From: Microbacterium luteolum
GTDB lineage: Bacteria > Actinomycetota > Actinomycetes > Actinomycetales > Microbacteriaceae
DNA: 64,000 nucleotides
Direction: 5' to 3'
NCBI RefSeq assembly: GCF_039533965.1
Contig: NZ_BAAAUN010000001.1
Location: 3,508,950-3,572,949 of the forward strand
The notes under the pieces are model-generated. The model saw only the letters and a program-made list of their open reading frames with translations. It searched no databases and was not told the origin of the DNA. Of the stretch, positions 57,286 to 64,000 are shown piece by piece (within the stretch, counting starts at the first letter, position 1; each line of letters begins with the position of its first letter). A program made the translations under genes and the position numbers.

Positions 57286-58035
57286 GCGCTGCGATCGCGG
57301 CATCGATGCAGGCGTGCGGCGGCGCGGCACGTAGTTCTTCCAGGCGGAGCGGAACCCCACGCCGCCGAAGGTCATGAACCCGGCGACGAAGACCGCTCCG
57401 ACGGCGATACCGAGGCCGACGGCCCACTCGAACGTCCCGCCGCCGGCGATGATCGCCGAGCCGACGAGGAGCCCTGTCACGCACGAATCGACCACGATCA
57501 GCAGCATCACGGAGCTGCCGAGCAGGATGCTGACGCTCCGGTGTCGCAGGAACGAGTAGGTCATCTTCATTCCGGCCTGATCGTCGTAGGTCGAGGCGAG
57601 GAAGATCTCCTCGACGTGCGGATCGAGGTCGACGTACGCACCGCGGAGCCGGTTCATCGCGACCACGTACATCATGTCCTCCTCCGACACGTTCATGACC
57701 CGGAACAGCGTCATGAAGCCGATGAGGCTCAGGAACGCGAGGATCGCTATCGACGCGCCGCCGAACCACCCGGAGAACCCCGAGGCCTGCCCCAGAAGCC
57801 CGATCGTCACGAGTCCCGCCGACACGAGGGTGAGGAAGATCGTGATGCGGGTCAGCACCTCGCTCTGGGCGGTGCTGCGCGCGGCGAGCAGCCCCCAGTG
57901 CTCGGTCGCCAGGATCTGCGCGCGCCGAGCGAGCGCCGCATCCGACTCCGTCGCCGGTGCGGTGTGCTCGTCCTCGGATGCCGGGATCGTCTCGCCTTCG
58001 GGGGGAGGGGATTCCGACGCTGAGCGCTCGCTCAT
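57283..58035 (-). CDS. Membrane protein, 250 aa, unknown
   Basis: No family recognised. The N-terminus is acidic and Pro/Ser-rich (PPPEGETIPASEDEHTA), followed by a helical stretch (ALARRAQILATEHWGLLAARS). There are four hydrophobic helices: near 72-92 (IFLTLVSAGLVTIGLLG), 98-118, 178-200 and 205-228. Between helices two and three an acidic loop (MNVSEEDMMYVVAMNRLRGAY) faces the cytosol. ATG 58035 lies 41 nt after the DsbA-like gene's stop, so they may share a message. Confidence 0.78.
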   Translation of the reverse strand: MSERSASESPPPEGETIPASEDEHTAPATESDAALARRAQILATEHWGLLAARSTAQSEVLTRITIFLTLVSAGLVTIGLLGQASGFSGWFGGASIAILAFLSLIGFMTLFRVMNVSEEDMMYVVAMNRLRGAYVDLDPHVEEIFLASTYDDQAGMKMTYSFLRHRSVSILLGSSVMLLIVVDSCVTGLLVGSAIIAGGGTFEWAVGLGIAVGAVFVAGFMTFGGVGFRSAWKNYVPRRRTPASMPRSQR

Positions 58036-58076
58036 ACCGACATCATGCACCCGCGGAAGTCGCACGCGACAGGTGT

Positions 58077-58730
58077 TCAGCCGTTCACGGCCTTCTCGAT
58101 CGCCTGCTCGAGGTCGTCCCATTCCTGCAGCAGGACGGGCTCGCCGTCGATGAAGAACGAGGGCGTGCTGCTCACACCGAGCGTCTCGCCGTCGCTCTTG
58201 TCGGATTCGACGCGCTCCCGCGTCGCCGGGTCGGCGATCGCCGCGTCGTAGGCGGCCATGTCCAGCCCCAGCTCCTCGGCGAACCCGCGGAACACCGCCG
58301 GCGTCTCCTCGGTGTTCTCGCCCCACTGCGCCTGGGTCTCGAAAAGCCGGTGGTACATCTCCTCGAAACGGTCCTGCTGGGCTGCCGCCTCGGCAGCGAG
58401 GGCGGCCTGGGTCGAGTTCACGTGCCCGGGCAGCGGGAAGTAGCGCACCACGTAGGTGATCTCGCCCGCATACGTCGTGCGCAGGTCCTCGACGATCGGG
58501 TAGAACGCACCGCACGCCTCGCACTCGAAGTCGAGGAATTCGACGACGGTGACGGCATCCGCTCCGCCCTCGTCGAGGACGTGCGAATCGGCGCGGACGG
58601 CCTGCGGCGCGCCGCCCTCCGAGGGATCGGAGGCGGGCGCCCGCTGGGTGATGGCGTAGACGATGCCGACGATCAGCAGGACGACGGCGACGGCGATGGC
58701 GATCAGGGTCGCCTTGACAGAGGTTTTCAT
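58077..58730 (-). CDS. Membrane-anchored DsbA-family thioredoxin
   Basis: A 217-residue extracytoplasmic disulfide-forming protein. A single N-terminal anchor (residues 7-28, ATLIAIAVAVVLLIVGIVYA) is followed by a DsbA-like thioredoxin domain. The active site is Cys70-Glu-Ala-Cys73 in FLDFECEACGAFY and the cis-Pro is in GVSSTPSFF near 185. It forms or isomerises disulfides of secreted proteins. ATG 58730. It lies after a small membrane protein and may share its promoter. Confidence 0.93.
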   Translation of the reverse strand: MKTSVKATLIAIAVAVVLLIVGIVYAITQRAPASDPSEGGAPQAVRADSHVLDEGGADAVTVVEFLDFECEACGAFYPIVEDLRTTYAGEITYVVRYFPLPGHVNSTQAALAAEAAAQQDRFEEMYHRLFETQAQWGENTEETPAVFRGFAEELGLDMAAYDAAIADPATRERVESDKSDGETLGVSSTPSFFIDGEPVLLQEWDDLEQAIEKAVNG

Positions 58731-58797
58731 GGGGTCTCCAGACACAGGGGTACGACGGGATGGATGCCGCGCGAGGCGGCTCGAAGCGCGTCGAGGT

Positions 58798-59226
58798 TCA
58801 GGTGCGGGAGAGGGAGAGCTGCGTGAGGGTGAGAGCGGGAAGGAGCCGGGCGGGGCCGGCACGCGGCGGTGACGTCGGACGGGCAACGAGTCCGCCGAGT
58901 GCTCGGCCGGTCGCGCCGCGCAACCGCAGGAAGAGCAGGGCCAGTGCGACGCCGCAGAGCACCGCGATGACGCAGAGCGCCGCATCGGATGACAGGACAT
59001 CGACCGCGGATGCTCCGTCGTGCTGCTCGCCGGAGTTCGAGGAGCCCGCGGGGTGCGCGACGCCCGGTGCGAGGCAGAGCGACGCATGCACGTCGGCCGA
59101 GCCGTGCGAGGTGGACCACGCTCCCACGACCAGCAGGAGCGCGAGGCCGACGGCGATGGCGATCCTGACGACCAGCATCCGCTCGGCCCGCGCTCGCGGC
59201 ATCCGGTCCGGCGATGAGGGCAGCAT
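58798..59226 (-). CDS. Small membrane protein (DUF6153-like), 142 aa
   Basis: A 142-residue protein with two hydrophobic stretches (near 17-37, LVVRIAIAVGLALLLVVGAW, and 83-102, AALCVIAVLCGVALALLFLRL). Between them is an outside loop with Cys and His (ADVHASLCLAPGVAHPAG and EQHDGAS). It resembles the DUF6153 family, an uncertain call. The Cys/His loop and the DsbA-like gene next to it could mean a redox or metal role. ATG 59226 or 59178 may be the start. Confidence 0.7.
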   Translation of the reverse strand: MLPSSPDRMPRARAERMLVVRIAIAVGLALLLVVGAWSTSHGSADVHASLCLAPGVAHPAGSSNSGEQHDGASAVDVLSSDAALCVIAVLCGVALALLFLRLRGATGRALGGLVARPTSPPRAGPARLLPALTLTQLSLSRT

Positions 59227-59301
59227 TTCCCGCGCAGTCTAGCAACGGTGCCTCTGCCGACTCCGGAGCTGTGACACCGTGGACGCGCCTACACTGTAAG
59301 G

Positions 59302-59652
59302 GTGGCGAGACTACTGATCGTCGGGGGCTTCCTGGCCGCCGTGTTCTGGGTGTTCAGCATCGTCGACTGCGCTGTGCAGCCGGCGACGCGGCACCGTGGC
59401 GTGCCCAAGGCCGCCTGGATCGCCATCGTGGTGCTGATCCCCGTGATCGGCGGCATCCTCTGGTTCACGATCGGACGCCGTCGCGCGAACGATCAGAGCC
59501 AGCGTCGGGTGCTCGCTCCCGACGACGATCCCACGTTCCTCCAGAGCATCGGCAAGACCGAGCAGGACGCCCGCATCAAGCGCCTCGAAGAGGAGCTCGC
59601 GCGCCTGGACGAGGAGACCGACGAGCCTCCCGCCGCGGATTCGCGCCCGTGA
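59302..59652 (+). CDS. PLDc_N-domain membrane protein
   Basis: A 116-residue protein with two membrane segments (LLIVGGFLAAVFWVFSIVDCA and AAWIAIVVLIPVIGGILWFTI). The pattern matches the phospholipase D N-terminal region (PLDc_N), common next to menD in Actinobacteria. A coiled-coil tail (DARIKRLEEELARLDEETDE) follows. It lacks any PLD catalytic HKD, so it is not an enzyme alone. GTG 59302; overlaps menD as GTGA. Confidence 0.88.
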   Translation: MARLLIVGGFLAAVFWVFSIVDCAVQPATRHRGVPKAAWIAIVVLIPVIGGILWFTIGRRRANDQSQRRVLAPDDDPTFLQSIGKTEQDARIKRLEEELARLDEETDEPPAADSRP

Positions 59653-61316
59653 CATCATCGCCGGCATCCGATGCCGCGGCATCGCTGCTCGCCGATCTCG
59701 TCGTGCACGGAGTGCGCGACGTGGTGCTCTCGCCGGGGTCCCGTTCGCAGGCGCTCGCGCTCGCCGCGGTGCGCCTCGCCGATGAGGGCGCGCTCCGCGT
59801 GCACGTGCGCATCGATGAGCGCGTCGCCGGATTCACCGCGCTCGGCATCGGTCGGGAGACGGGTGTCCCCGCCGCGGTGATCTGCACCTCGGGCACGGCC
59901 GTCGCCAACCTGCTGCCCGCTGCGATGGAGGCATTCCACTCCGGAGTGCCGCTGCTGCTCCTCACCGCCGACCGCCCTCCTGAGCTGCGCGGTGTCGGGG
60001 CGAACCAGGCCACCCGGCAGGAGCGCTTCTTCGACCGCTGGGTGCGCGACCAGATCGACGCGCCCGTTCCCGGAGACGGCGAGTGGAGCGGCCTCGCGGC
60101 ACGCGCGATCGAGGCGGCGATGGGCGTCTCGGACGCTGCCGCCGGTCTGCCCGGCGTCGCGGGCCCCGTGCATCTGAACCTGCCGTCGCGGGAGCCGCTC
60201 TCCGGACTCCCACCCGCGCTCGCGATCGTCTCGGGTGACGCGCCCCGCGCGGTCGCTGCCGAGTCCTTCGTGCTCGAGCTCGGACCTCGCACGGTGGTCG
60301 TCGCGGGCGCCGACGCGGGAGCGGCGGCCGAGGGGATCGCGCACGCCGGCGGCTGGCCCCTGATCGCCGAGATCGTCAGCGGGTCCCGCTTCGGCCGCCA
60401 GGTCGTGCACGGCTATCGTGCGCTCCTGCGGCGCGACGACCTCGGCGGCCGCATCGAGCGGGTGGTCGTCCTGGGCCATCCGACGCTGAGCCGCGAGGTG
60501 GCCGCGCTCCTGTCCCGGGAGGGCGTCGACGTCGTCGCCGTGCGACGGGGCGGCGAGGAGCTGAACCTCAACGGCCGCACCCTCGGTGTCGGCGCCGTCG
60601 TCGTCGCGGCCGGTGATGTCGACCGCACCTGGCTCGGCGAGTGGCTCGCGGCCTCCGCCGCCGAAGCCGTCGACCTGAGCGAGCACGCCCCCGATCCGGA
60701 CGCCCTCGCATCGAAGGACTTCGCCGCCCGCCGGGACGCCGTCAAGGCCGAGCTCGACGCCGTCCGCCGTCCGCTCGACCGGGAGCTCCTCGTCGATGCG
60801 GTGTGGCGGGCGACGTGGCCGCACGACCGGCTGATGTTCGGGTCGTCGCGGCTCGTGCGCGTCGCCGACGCGGTGCTCGGCGGCAAGAAGGTCCCCGTGC
60901 ACGCCAACCGCGGGCTGGCCGGCATCGACGGCACGATCGCCACCGCCACGGGCATCGCCCTCGCCAGCCAGGCCGCGGGCGCCCCGGGCATCACCCGCGT
61001 GCTGCTCGGCGATCTCGCGTTCCTGCACGACGTCGGCGCACTGCTGCTCCCGCCGGACGAGATCGAGCCCCGCGTGCAGGTCATCGTCGGCAACGACGGC
61101 GGCGGCACGATCTTCGACTCCCTCGAGGTCGCGGCATCCGCCCGTCCGGCCGATCTCGACCGCGCCTTCTACACGCCGCACACGGTGCGCCTCGAGCATC
61201 TCGCCCGCGCCTACGGCTGGGAGTACCAGCGCGTCACCACCCGCACCGCGCTCGATCAGGCGCTCACGTCGCCGCGTGGCGGACGTCAGATCATCGAGGT
61301 CCCGCTGCCGCGATGA
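59649..61316 (+). CDS. menD: SEPHCHC synthase (menaquinone pathway)
   Basis: A 555-residue thiamine-diphosphate enzyme that joins 2-oxoglutarate to isochorismate, the first step toward menaquinone. VVLSPGSRSQALALA near 23-37 and the Glu in VRIDERVAGF (near 57) bind ThDP; ICTSGTAVANLLPA, and GNDGGGTIFDSLE for the Mg/ThDP site near 485, are typical of MenD. Start GTG 59649 overlaps the PLDc_N stop. menF is convergent 860 bp on, so the pathway is split by PPK2. Confidence 0.95.
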   Translation: MTSSPASDAAASLLADLVVHGVRDVVLSPGSRSQALALAAVRLADEGALRVHVRIDERVAGFTALGIGRETGVPAAVICTSGTAVANLLPAAMEAFHSGVPLLLLTADRPPELRGVGANQATRQERFFDRWVRDQIDAPVPGDGEWSGLAARAIEAAMGVSDAAAGLPGVAGPVHLNLPSREPLSGLPPALAIVSGDAPRAVAAESFVLELGPRTVVVAGADAGAAAEGIAHAGGWPLIAEIVSGSRFGRQVVHGYRALLRRDDLGGRIERVVVLGHPTLSREVAALLSREGVDVVAVRRGGEELNLNGRTLGVGAVVVAAGDVDRTWLGEWLAASAAEAVDLSEHAPDPDALASKDFAARRDAVKAELDAVRRPLDRELLVDAVWRATWPHDRLMFGSSRLVRVADAVLGGKKVPVHANRGLAGIDGTIATATGIALASQAAGAPGITRVLLGDLAFLHDVGALLLPPDEIEPRVQVIVGNDGGGTIFDSLEVAASARPADLDRAFYTPHTVRLEHLARAYGWEYQRVTTRTALDQALTSPRGGRQIIEVPLPR

Positions 61317-61332
61317 CTGGCAGGATGTGCGT

Positions 61333-62175
61333 ATGAACGCGCACACCTGGACGAACACGCTGCGGGTCGCCGACGGCTTCCGCCTTGCCGACGTCGACCC
61401 CGACGCCAAGCCCGGTTACGACAAGGGCAAGGCGCACGGCGCGAAAGACCTCGCCGCGGGACTCGTGAATCTCAACGTCCTGCAGGAGCGGCTCTTCGCC
61501 GAGAGCCGCGTCGGCGTCGCGAAGGACTCGGTGCTGCTGGTGCTGCAGGCGATGGACTCGGCGGGCAAGGGCGGGATCGTGCGGCACGTCGTCGGCGGCG
61601 TCGACCCGCAGGGCGTCTCGCTCGCGGCGTTCAAGGCGCCGACCGCCGAGGAGCGCACGCACGACTTCCTCTGGCGCATCGAGAAGCGCCTTCCGGAGCC
61701 CGGGTTCATCGGGGTCTTCGACCGTTCCCACTACGAGGACGTGCTGATCGGACGCGTGCGCGAGCTCGCGGACGGACCAGAGATCGAGCGCCGCTACGAC
61801 GCGATCAACGAGTTCGAGGCACGGGTGGCGGCATCCGGCACCCGCATCGTGAAGGTCATGCTGCACATCTCGCCGGAGGAGCAGAAGGCGCGTCTCATGG
61901 AGCGCCTCGAGCGCCCCGACAAGCACTGGAAGTACAACCCGGGCGACGTCGACGAACGGCTGCTGTGGCCGCAGTACATGGAGGCGTATCAGACCGTGTT
62001 CGACCGCACCTCCACCGAGGCCGCCCCCTGGTACGTCGTGCCGGCGAACTCCAAGTGGTTCGCGCGTCTGGCCGTGCAGGAGCTGCTGCTCGCGGCGCTC
62101 GAGGACATCGATCCGCAGTGGCCCGCCGCCGACTTCGACGTCGAGGCCGAGAAGAAGCGCCTCGCCGCGAGCTGA
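61333..62175 (+). CDS. ppk2: Polyphosphate kinase 2 family protein
   Basis: A 280-residue PPK2 enzyme, class I or III-like, moving phosphate between polyphosphate and nucleotides. Walker A-like MDSAGKGGIVRHVVGGV near 77, the lid DRSHYEDVLIGRVRELAD and the conserved Arg/Lys patch HKWKYNPGD-like region (DKHWKYNPGDVDERLLW in parts) are seen. ATG 61333 is 16 nt after menD, so it may be in the same operon. It converges with menF. Confidence 0.93.
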   Translation: MNAHTWTNTLRVADGFRLADVDPDAKPGYDKGKAHGAKDLAAGLVNLNVLQERLFAESRVGVAKDSVLLVLQAMDSAGKGGIVRHVVGGVDPQGVSLAAFKAPTAEERTHDFLWRIEKRLPEPGFIGVFDRSHYEDVLIGRVRELADGPEIERRYDAINEFEARVAASGTRIVKVMLHISPEEQKARLMERLERPDKHWKYNPGDVDERLLWPQYMEAYQTVFDRTSTEAAPWYVVPANSKWFARLAVQELLLAALEDIDPQWPAADFDVEAEKKRLAAS

Positions 62176-62179
62176 GCCG

Positions 62180-63433
62180 TCAGGCGAGCGCGTCGACCAG
62201 CGGGCGGAACTTGACCCTGGTCTCCAGCAGCTCCGACTCCGGGTCGGAGCCCGCGACGATGCCCGCGCCCGCGTACGCCGTCACGCGGATGTCGTCGTCG
62301 GCGGTGGTGAACTGCGCGCAGCGCAGCGCGATCGCCCACTCGCCGTTGCCCGCGGCATCCACCCATCCGACCGGCCCGGCATAGCGCCCGCGGTCGAACG
62401 GCTCGAGGTCGCGGATCGCGGCGATCGCGGCCGAGGTCGGCGTCCCGGCCACGGCGGCCGTCGGGTGCAGTGCCCGGATGAGGTCGAGCGCCGACTCGCC
62501 GTCGTCGAGCTCGCCCTCGACATCGGTGGCCAGGTGGAACAGGTTCGGCAGCTTGAGCAGGAACGGCTGCTCGCTCGCGGCCAGCGCCCGCGTATGCGGG
62601 CGGAGCGAGGCGAGCACGCTCTGCACGGCGTACTGGTGCTCGTCGAGGTCCTTGGTGCTCGAGGCGAGATGAGCGGATGCCGCGGTGTCGGCATCCGCGT
62701 CGGCTCCGCGTCCGATCGTGCCGGCGAGGACGCGTGCCGTGACCGTGCCCTTCTGCACGGTCACCAACGTCTCCGGGCTCGCTCCGATCAGTCCGTCCAC
62801 CGAGAAGGCCCAGGTGTCGGGGTAGCCGGTCGACAGGGCGCGGACGAGGCGGCGCAGATCGGAGCCGGCCGGGATGCTGCCGGTGAGGTCTCTGGCCAGC
62901 ACGACCTTGCTCAGCTCGCCGTCGGCGATGCGCGCGAGCGCGGCTCGGACCGAGTCCTGGTAGCCCTGCGGGCTCTGCGCACCGGGGCCCACGGTGCCCG
63001 CCCAGTGGGGTCCGTACGGCTGGGTGACGAGGTCCTCTTCCGTCGGCGGGGCGACAGCGATGCGGATGCGCGTGCGCCAGAAGCGGTCGCCGTGCCGGCC
63101 GAGCACCTGCGTCGGGACGATCAGCACGCTGTCGGCGGCCGACTCCTCATCGAAGGCGAATGCGCCGAAAGCCACCAGCCCGGTGCCGGGGAGCCCGACG
63201 GTGTCGTCGATCTCGGCCTGGCCGGCCATGCCCCGCCAGAAGGTGGCGAGGGACGCGCTGCGCGGCTCTGCTCCTCCGGCGGGCGGGCGGATGGCCGCCA
63301 GGGGCTCGCCGACCGAGACGATGCCGTCGCCACGGCGCAGCCAGGCGAGCGGGCGGGCGGGATCCGCGTAGGCCAGGAGGTCCTCGACCGGGTCGATCTC
63401 GCGGGTCTCCACGACCAGGTGGGTGGTGTGCAC
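62180..63433 (-). CDS. menF: Isochorismate synthase
   Basis: A 417-residue chorismate-using enzyme (MenF/EntC group) that turns chorismate into isochorismate for menaquinone. Motifs LSKVVLARDLTG near 195-206, PDTWAFSVDGLIGASPETLVTV (in parts), LHPTAAVAGTPTSAA and the end motif RCAQFTTADDDIRVTAYAGAGIVAGSDPESEL (in parts) include the Mg-binding Glu/His. ATG 63433. It converges with ppk2 with a 4-nt gap and is divergent from the DUF402 gene. Confidence 0.93.
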   Translation of the reverse strand: MHTTHLVVETREIDPVEDLLAYADPARPLAWLRRGDGIVSVGEPLAAIRPPAGGAEPRSASLATFWRGMAGQAEIDDTVGLPGTGLVAFGAFAFDEESAADSVLIVPTQVLGRHGDRFWRTRIRIAVAPPTEEDLVTQPYGPHWAGTVGPGAQSPQGYQDSVRAALARIADGELSKVVLARDLTGSIPAGSDLRRLVRALSTGYPDTWAFSVDGLIGASPETLVTVQKGTVTARVLAGTIGRGADADADTAASAHLASSTKDLDEHQYAVQSVLASLRPHTRALAASEQPFLLKLPNLFHLATDVEGELDDGESALDLIRALHPTAAVAGTPTSAAIAAIRDLEPFDRGRYAGPVGWVDAAGNGEWAIALRCAQFTTADDDIRVTAYAGAGIVAGSDPESELLETRVKFRPLVDALA

Positions 63434-63489
63434 GTCTCCAGCCTATGCCGCGCGGAAGACCCGGATCCGCGTCGTCGTAGGGTGGGCGC

Positions 63490-64000
63490 ATGAGCGATGC
63501 ACGTCCTGCCGTCGGCGCCGAGATGATCTTCCAGTGGCGCAAGTGGGACGGATCCCCGCATTGGCGTCATGAGTGCGTGTACCTCGGCGCCGACCAGTGG
63601 GGCGACTGGATCGGACAGCCGGTCGGATGGCAGAGCGCCCGCCCCGGCGCGCAGTTCATCGCTGCGGGACCGAACGTCACCCTCGTGCCTCGGCAGACCG
63701 ACTTCGCGCTCACGGTCAACCGCGATCACCCGAACGGCATGCGCATCTACATCGACCTCGGATGGGACGTCCGCTGGTCGGAGGACCCGCTGCTGGCGAC
63801 CGGCATCGACATGGACCTCGACGTCGTGCGCGTCGAGGGCGAGCGCGGGACCTGGGTCGACGACCGTGACGAGTGGGCCGAGCACAGCGTGCAGTACGGC
63901 TATCCGGCCGAGATCATGACCCGCCTCGAAGCCCTCGCGCTCGACCTCGAGGAGCGCGTCCGCACCCGGGCCGCGCCGTTCGACGACGCCACGGCCGATG
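63490..64000 (+). CDS. DUF402 domain protein, 5' part
   Basis: The first 170 residues of a DUF402 protein. It begins MSDARPAVGAEMIFQWRKWDG and holds HWRHECVYLGADQWGDW, AAGPNVTLVP, then MRIYIDLGWDVRW and the DMDLDVVRVEGERGTWVDD core, which are typical of DUF402/FomD-like nucleotide hydrolases that bind metal by Asp/Glu. The gene runs out of the window at the right edge. ATG 63490 is the clear start. Substrate unknown. Confidence 0.9.
   Translation, partial: MSDARPAVGAEMIFQWRKWDGSPHWRHECVYLGADQWGDWIGQPVGWQSARPGAQFIAAGPNVTLVPRQTDFALTVNRDHPNGMRIYIDLGWDVRWSEDPLLATGIDMDLDVVRVEGERGTWVDDRDEWAEHSVQYGYPAEIMTRLEALALDLEERVRTRAAPFDDATAD

Noticed and set aside
59302..59652. Phospholipase D enzyme
   Set aside because: Only the N-terminal membrane region is present; no HKD catalytic motif.
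40037..59652. Integrative element using the tRNA-like sequence as attachment site
   Set aside because: No integrase gene and no direct repeat of the tRNA 3' end were found in the window.

Overview
The window is high-GC, densely packed DNA with short intergenic gaps, frequent 4-nt start/stop overlaps (ATGA or GTGA) and the GGATGCC/GGCATCC codon habit. Together with the menaquinone genes, an actinobacterial Lhr helicase, WYL and PspC regulators and several DUF families, this points to a member of the Microbacteriaceae, most likely Microbacterium. The assignment rests on sequence character alone. No rRNA, CRISPR array, prophage or insertion sequence was seen.

Layout. 1-9.3 kb: partial purU, a glutamine amidotransferase, a PspC membrane protein facing a PspC-histidine kinase/LuxR response regulator pair, a Nei-type DNA glycosylase, an EI24 membrane protein and a yefM-yoeB toxin-antitoxin pair with a recognisable operator. 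9.3-14 kb: the large helicase lhr. 14.4-19.8 kb: four overlapping minus-strand genes encoding two proteins of unknown family, a TPR protein and a CHAT-type caspase-like protease with both catalytic residues; this is the best candidate for an undescribed system. 19.9-24.8 kb: a PQQ-propeller-like membrane protein, an ABC-F ATPase, an esterase and a NUDIX-like protein. 24.9-31.6 kb: a six-gene operon (APC permease, PuuD-like hydrolase, SDR, glutamine synthetase-like ligase, aldehyde dehydrogenase, GntR regulator) behind a strong inverted-repeat operator, whose gene content fits gamma-glutamylated amino-alcohol catabolism. 31.6-38.8 kb: threonine aldolase, MFS, SDR, a DUF6421/Lrp divergent pair, an ArsR-type regulator/cupin divergent pair and DUF4287.

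38.9-64 kb: menaquinone genes occur at both ends (menA and a DUF4229 gene; PLDc_N gene, menD and menF). Between them lies about 19 kb of apparently accessory genes. These are a nonulosonic-acid glycan cluster (GT2, polysialyltransferase-family enzyme, a CMP-nonulosonate synthetase/HAD phosphatase fusion, a short NeuB and a DUF6716 glycosyltransferase), TetR-SDR-oxidoreductase, an ABC-2 exporter with a WYL regulator, a lower-GC DUF3800 gene, an odd tRNA-like sequence, TetR-MFS, ArfB and a DsbA-like thioredoxin. A PPK2 gene and a partial DUF402 gene complete the right end.

Two small dispersed repeat families run through the window. One (core CCCTGAGCCTGTCGAAGGG) lies between genes and also inside three genes, where it is translated in frame, often as PSTSSGTQ-like peptides. 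The other is a hairpin (CGAACTTCTGCGGC with its inverse) that lies just after stop codons at three sites. Several divergent promoters carry clear inverted repeats next to their regulator gene (YefM, GntR, Lrp, ArsR, TetR, WYL).
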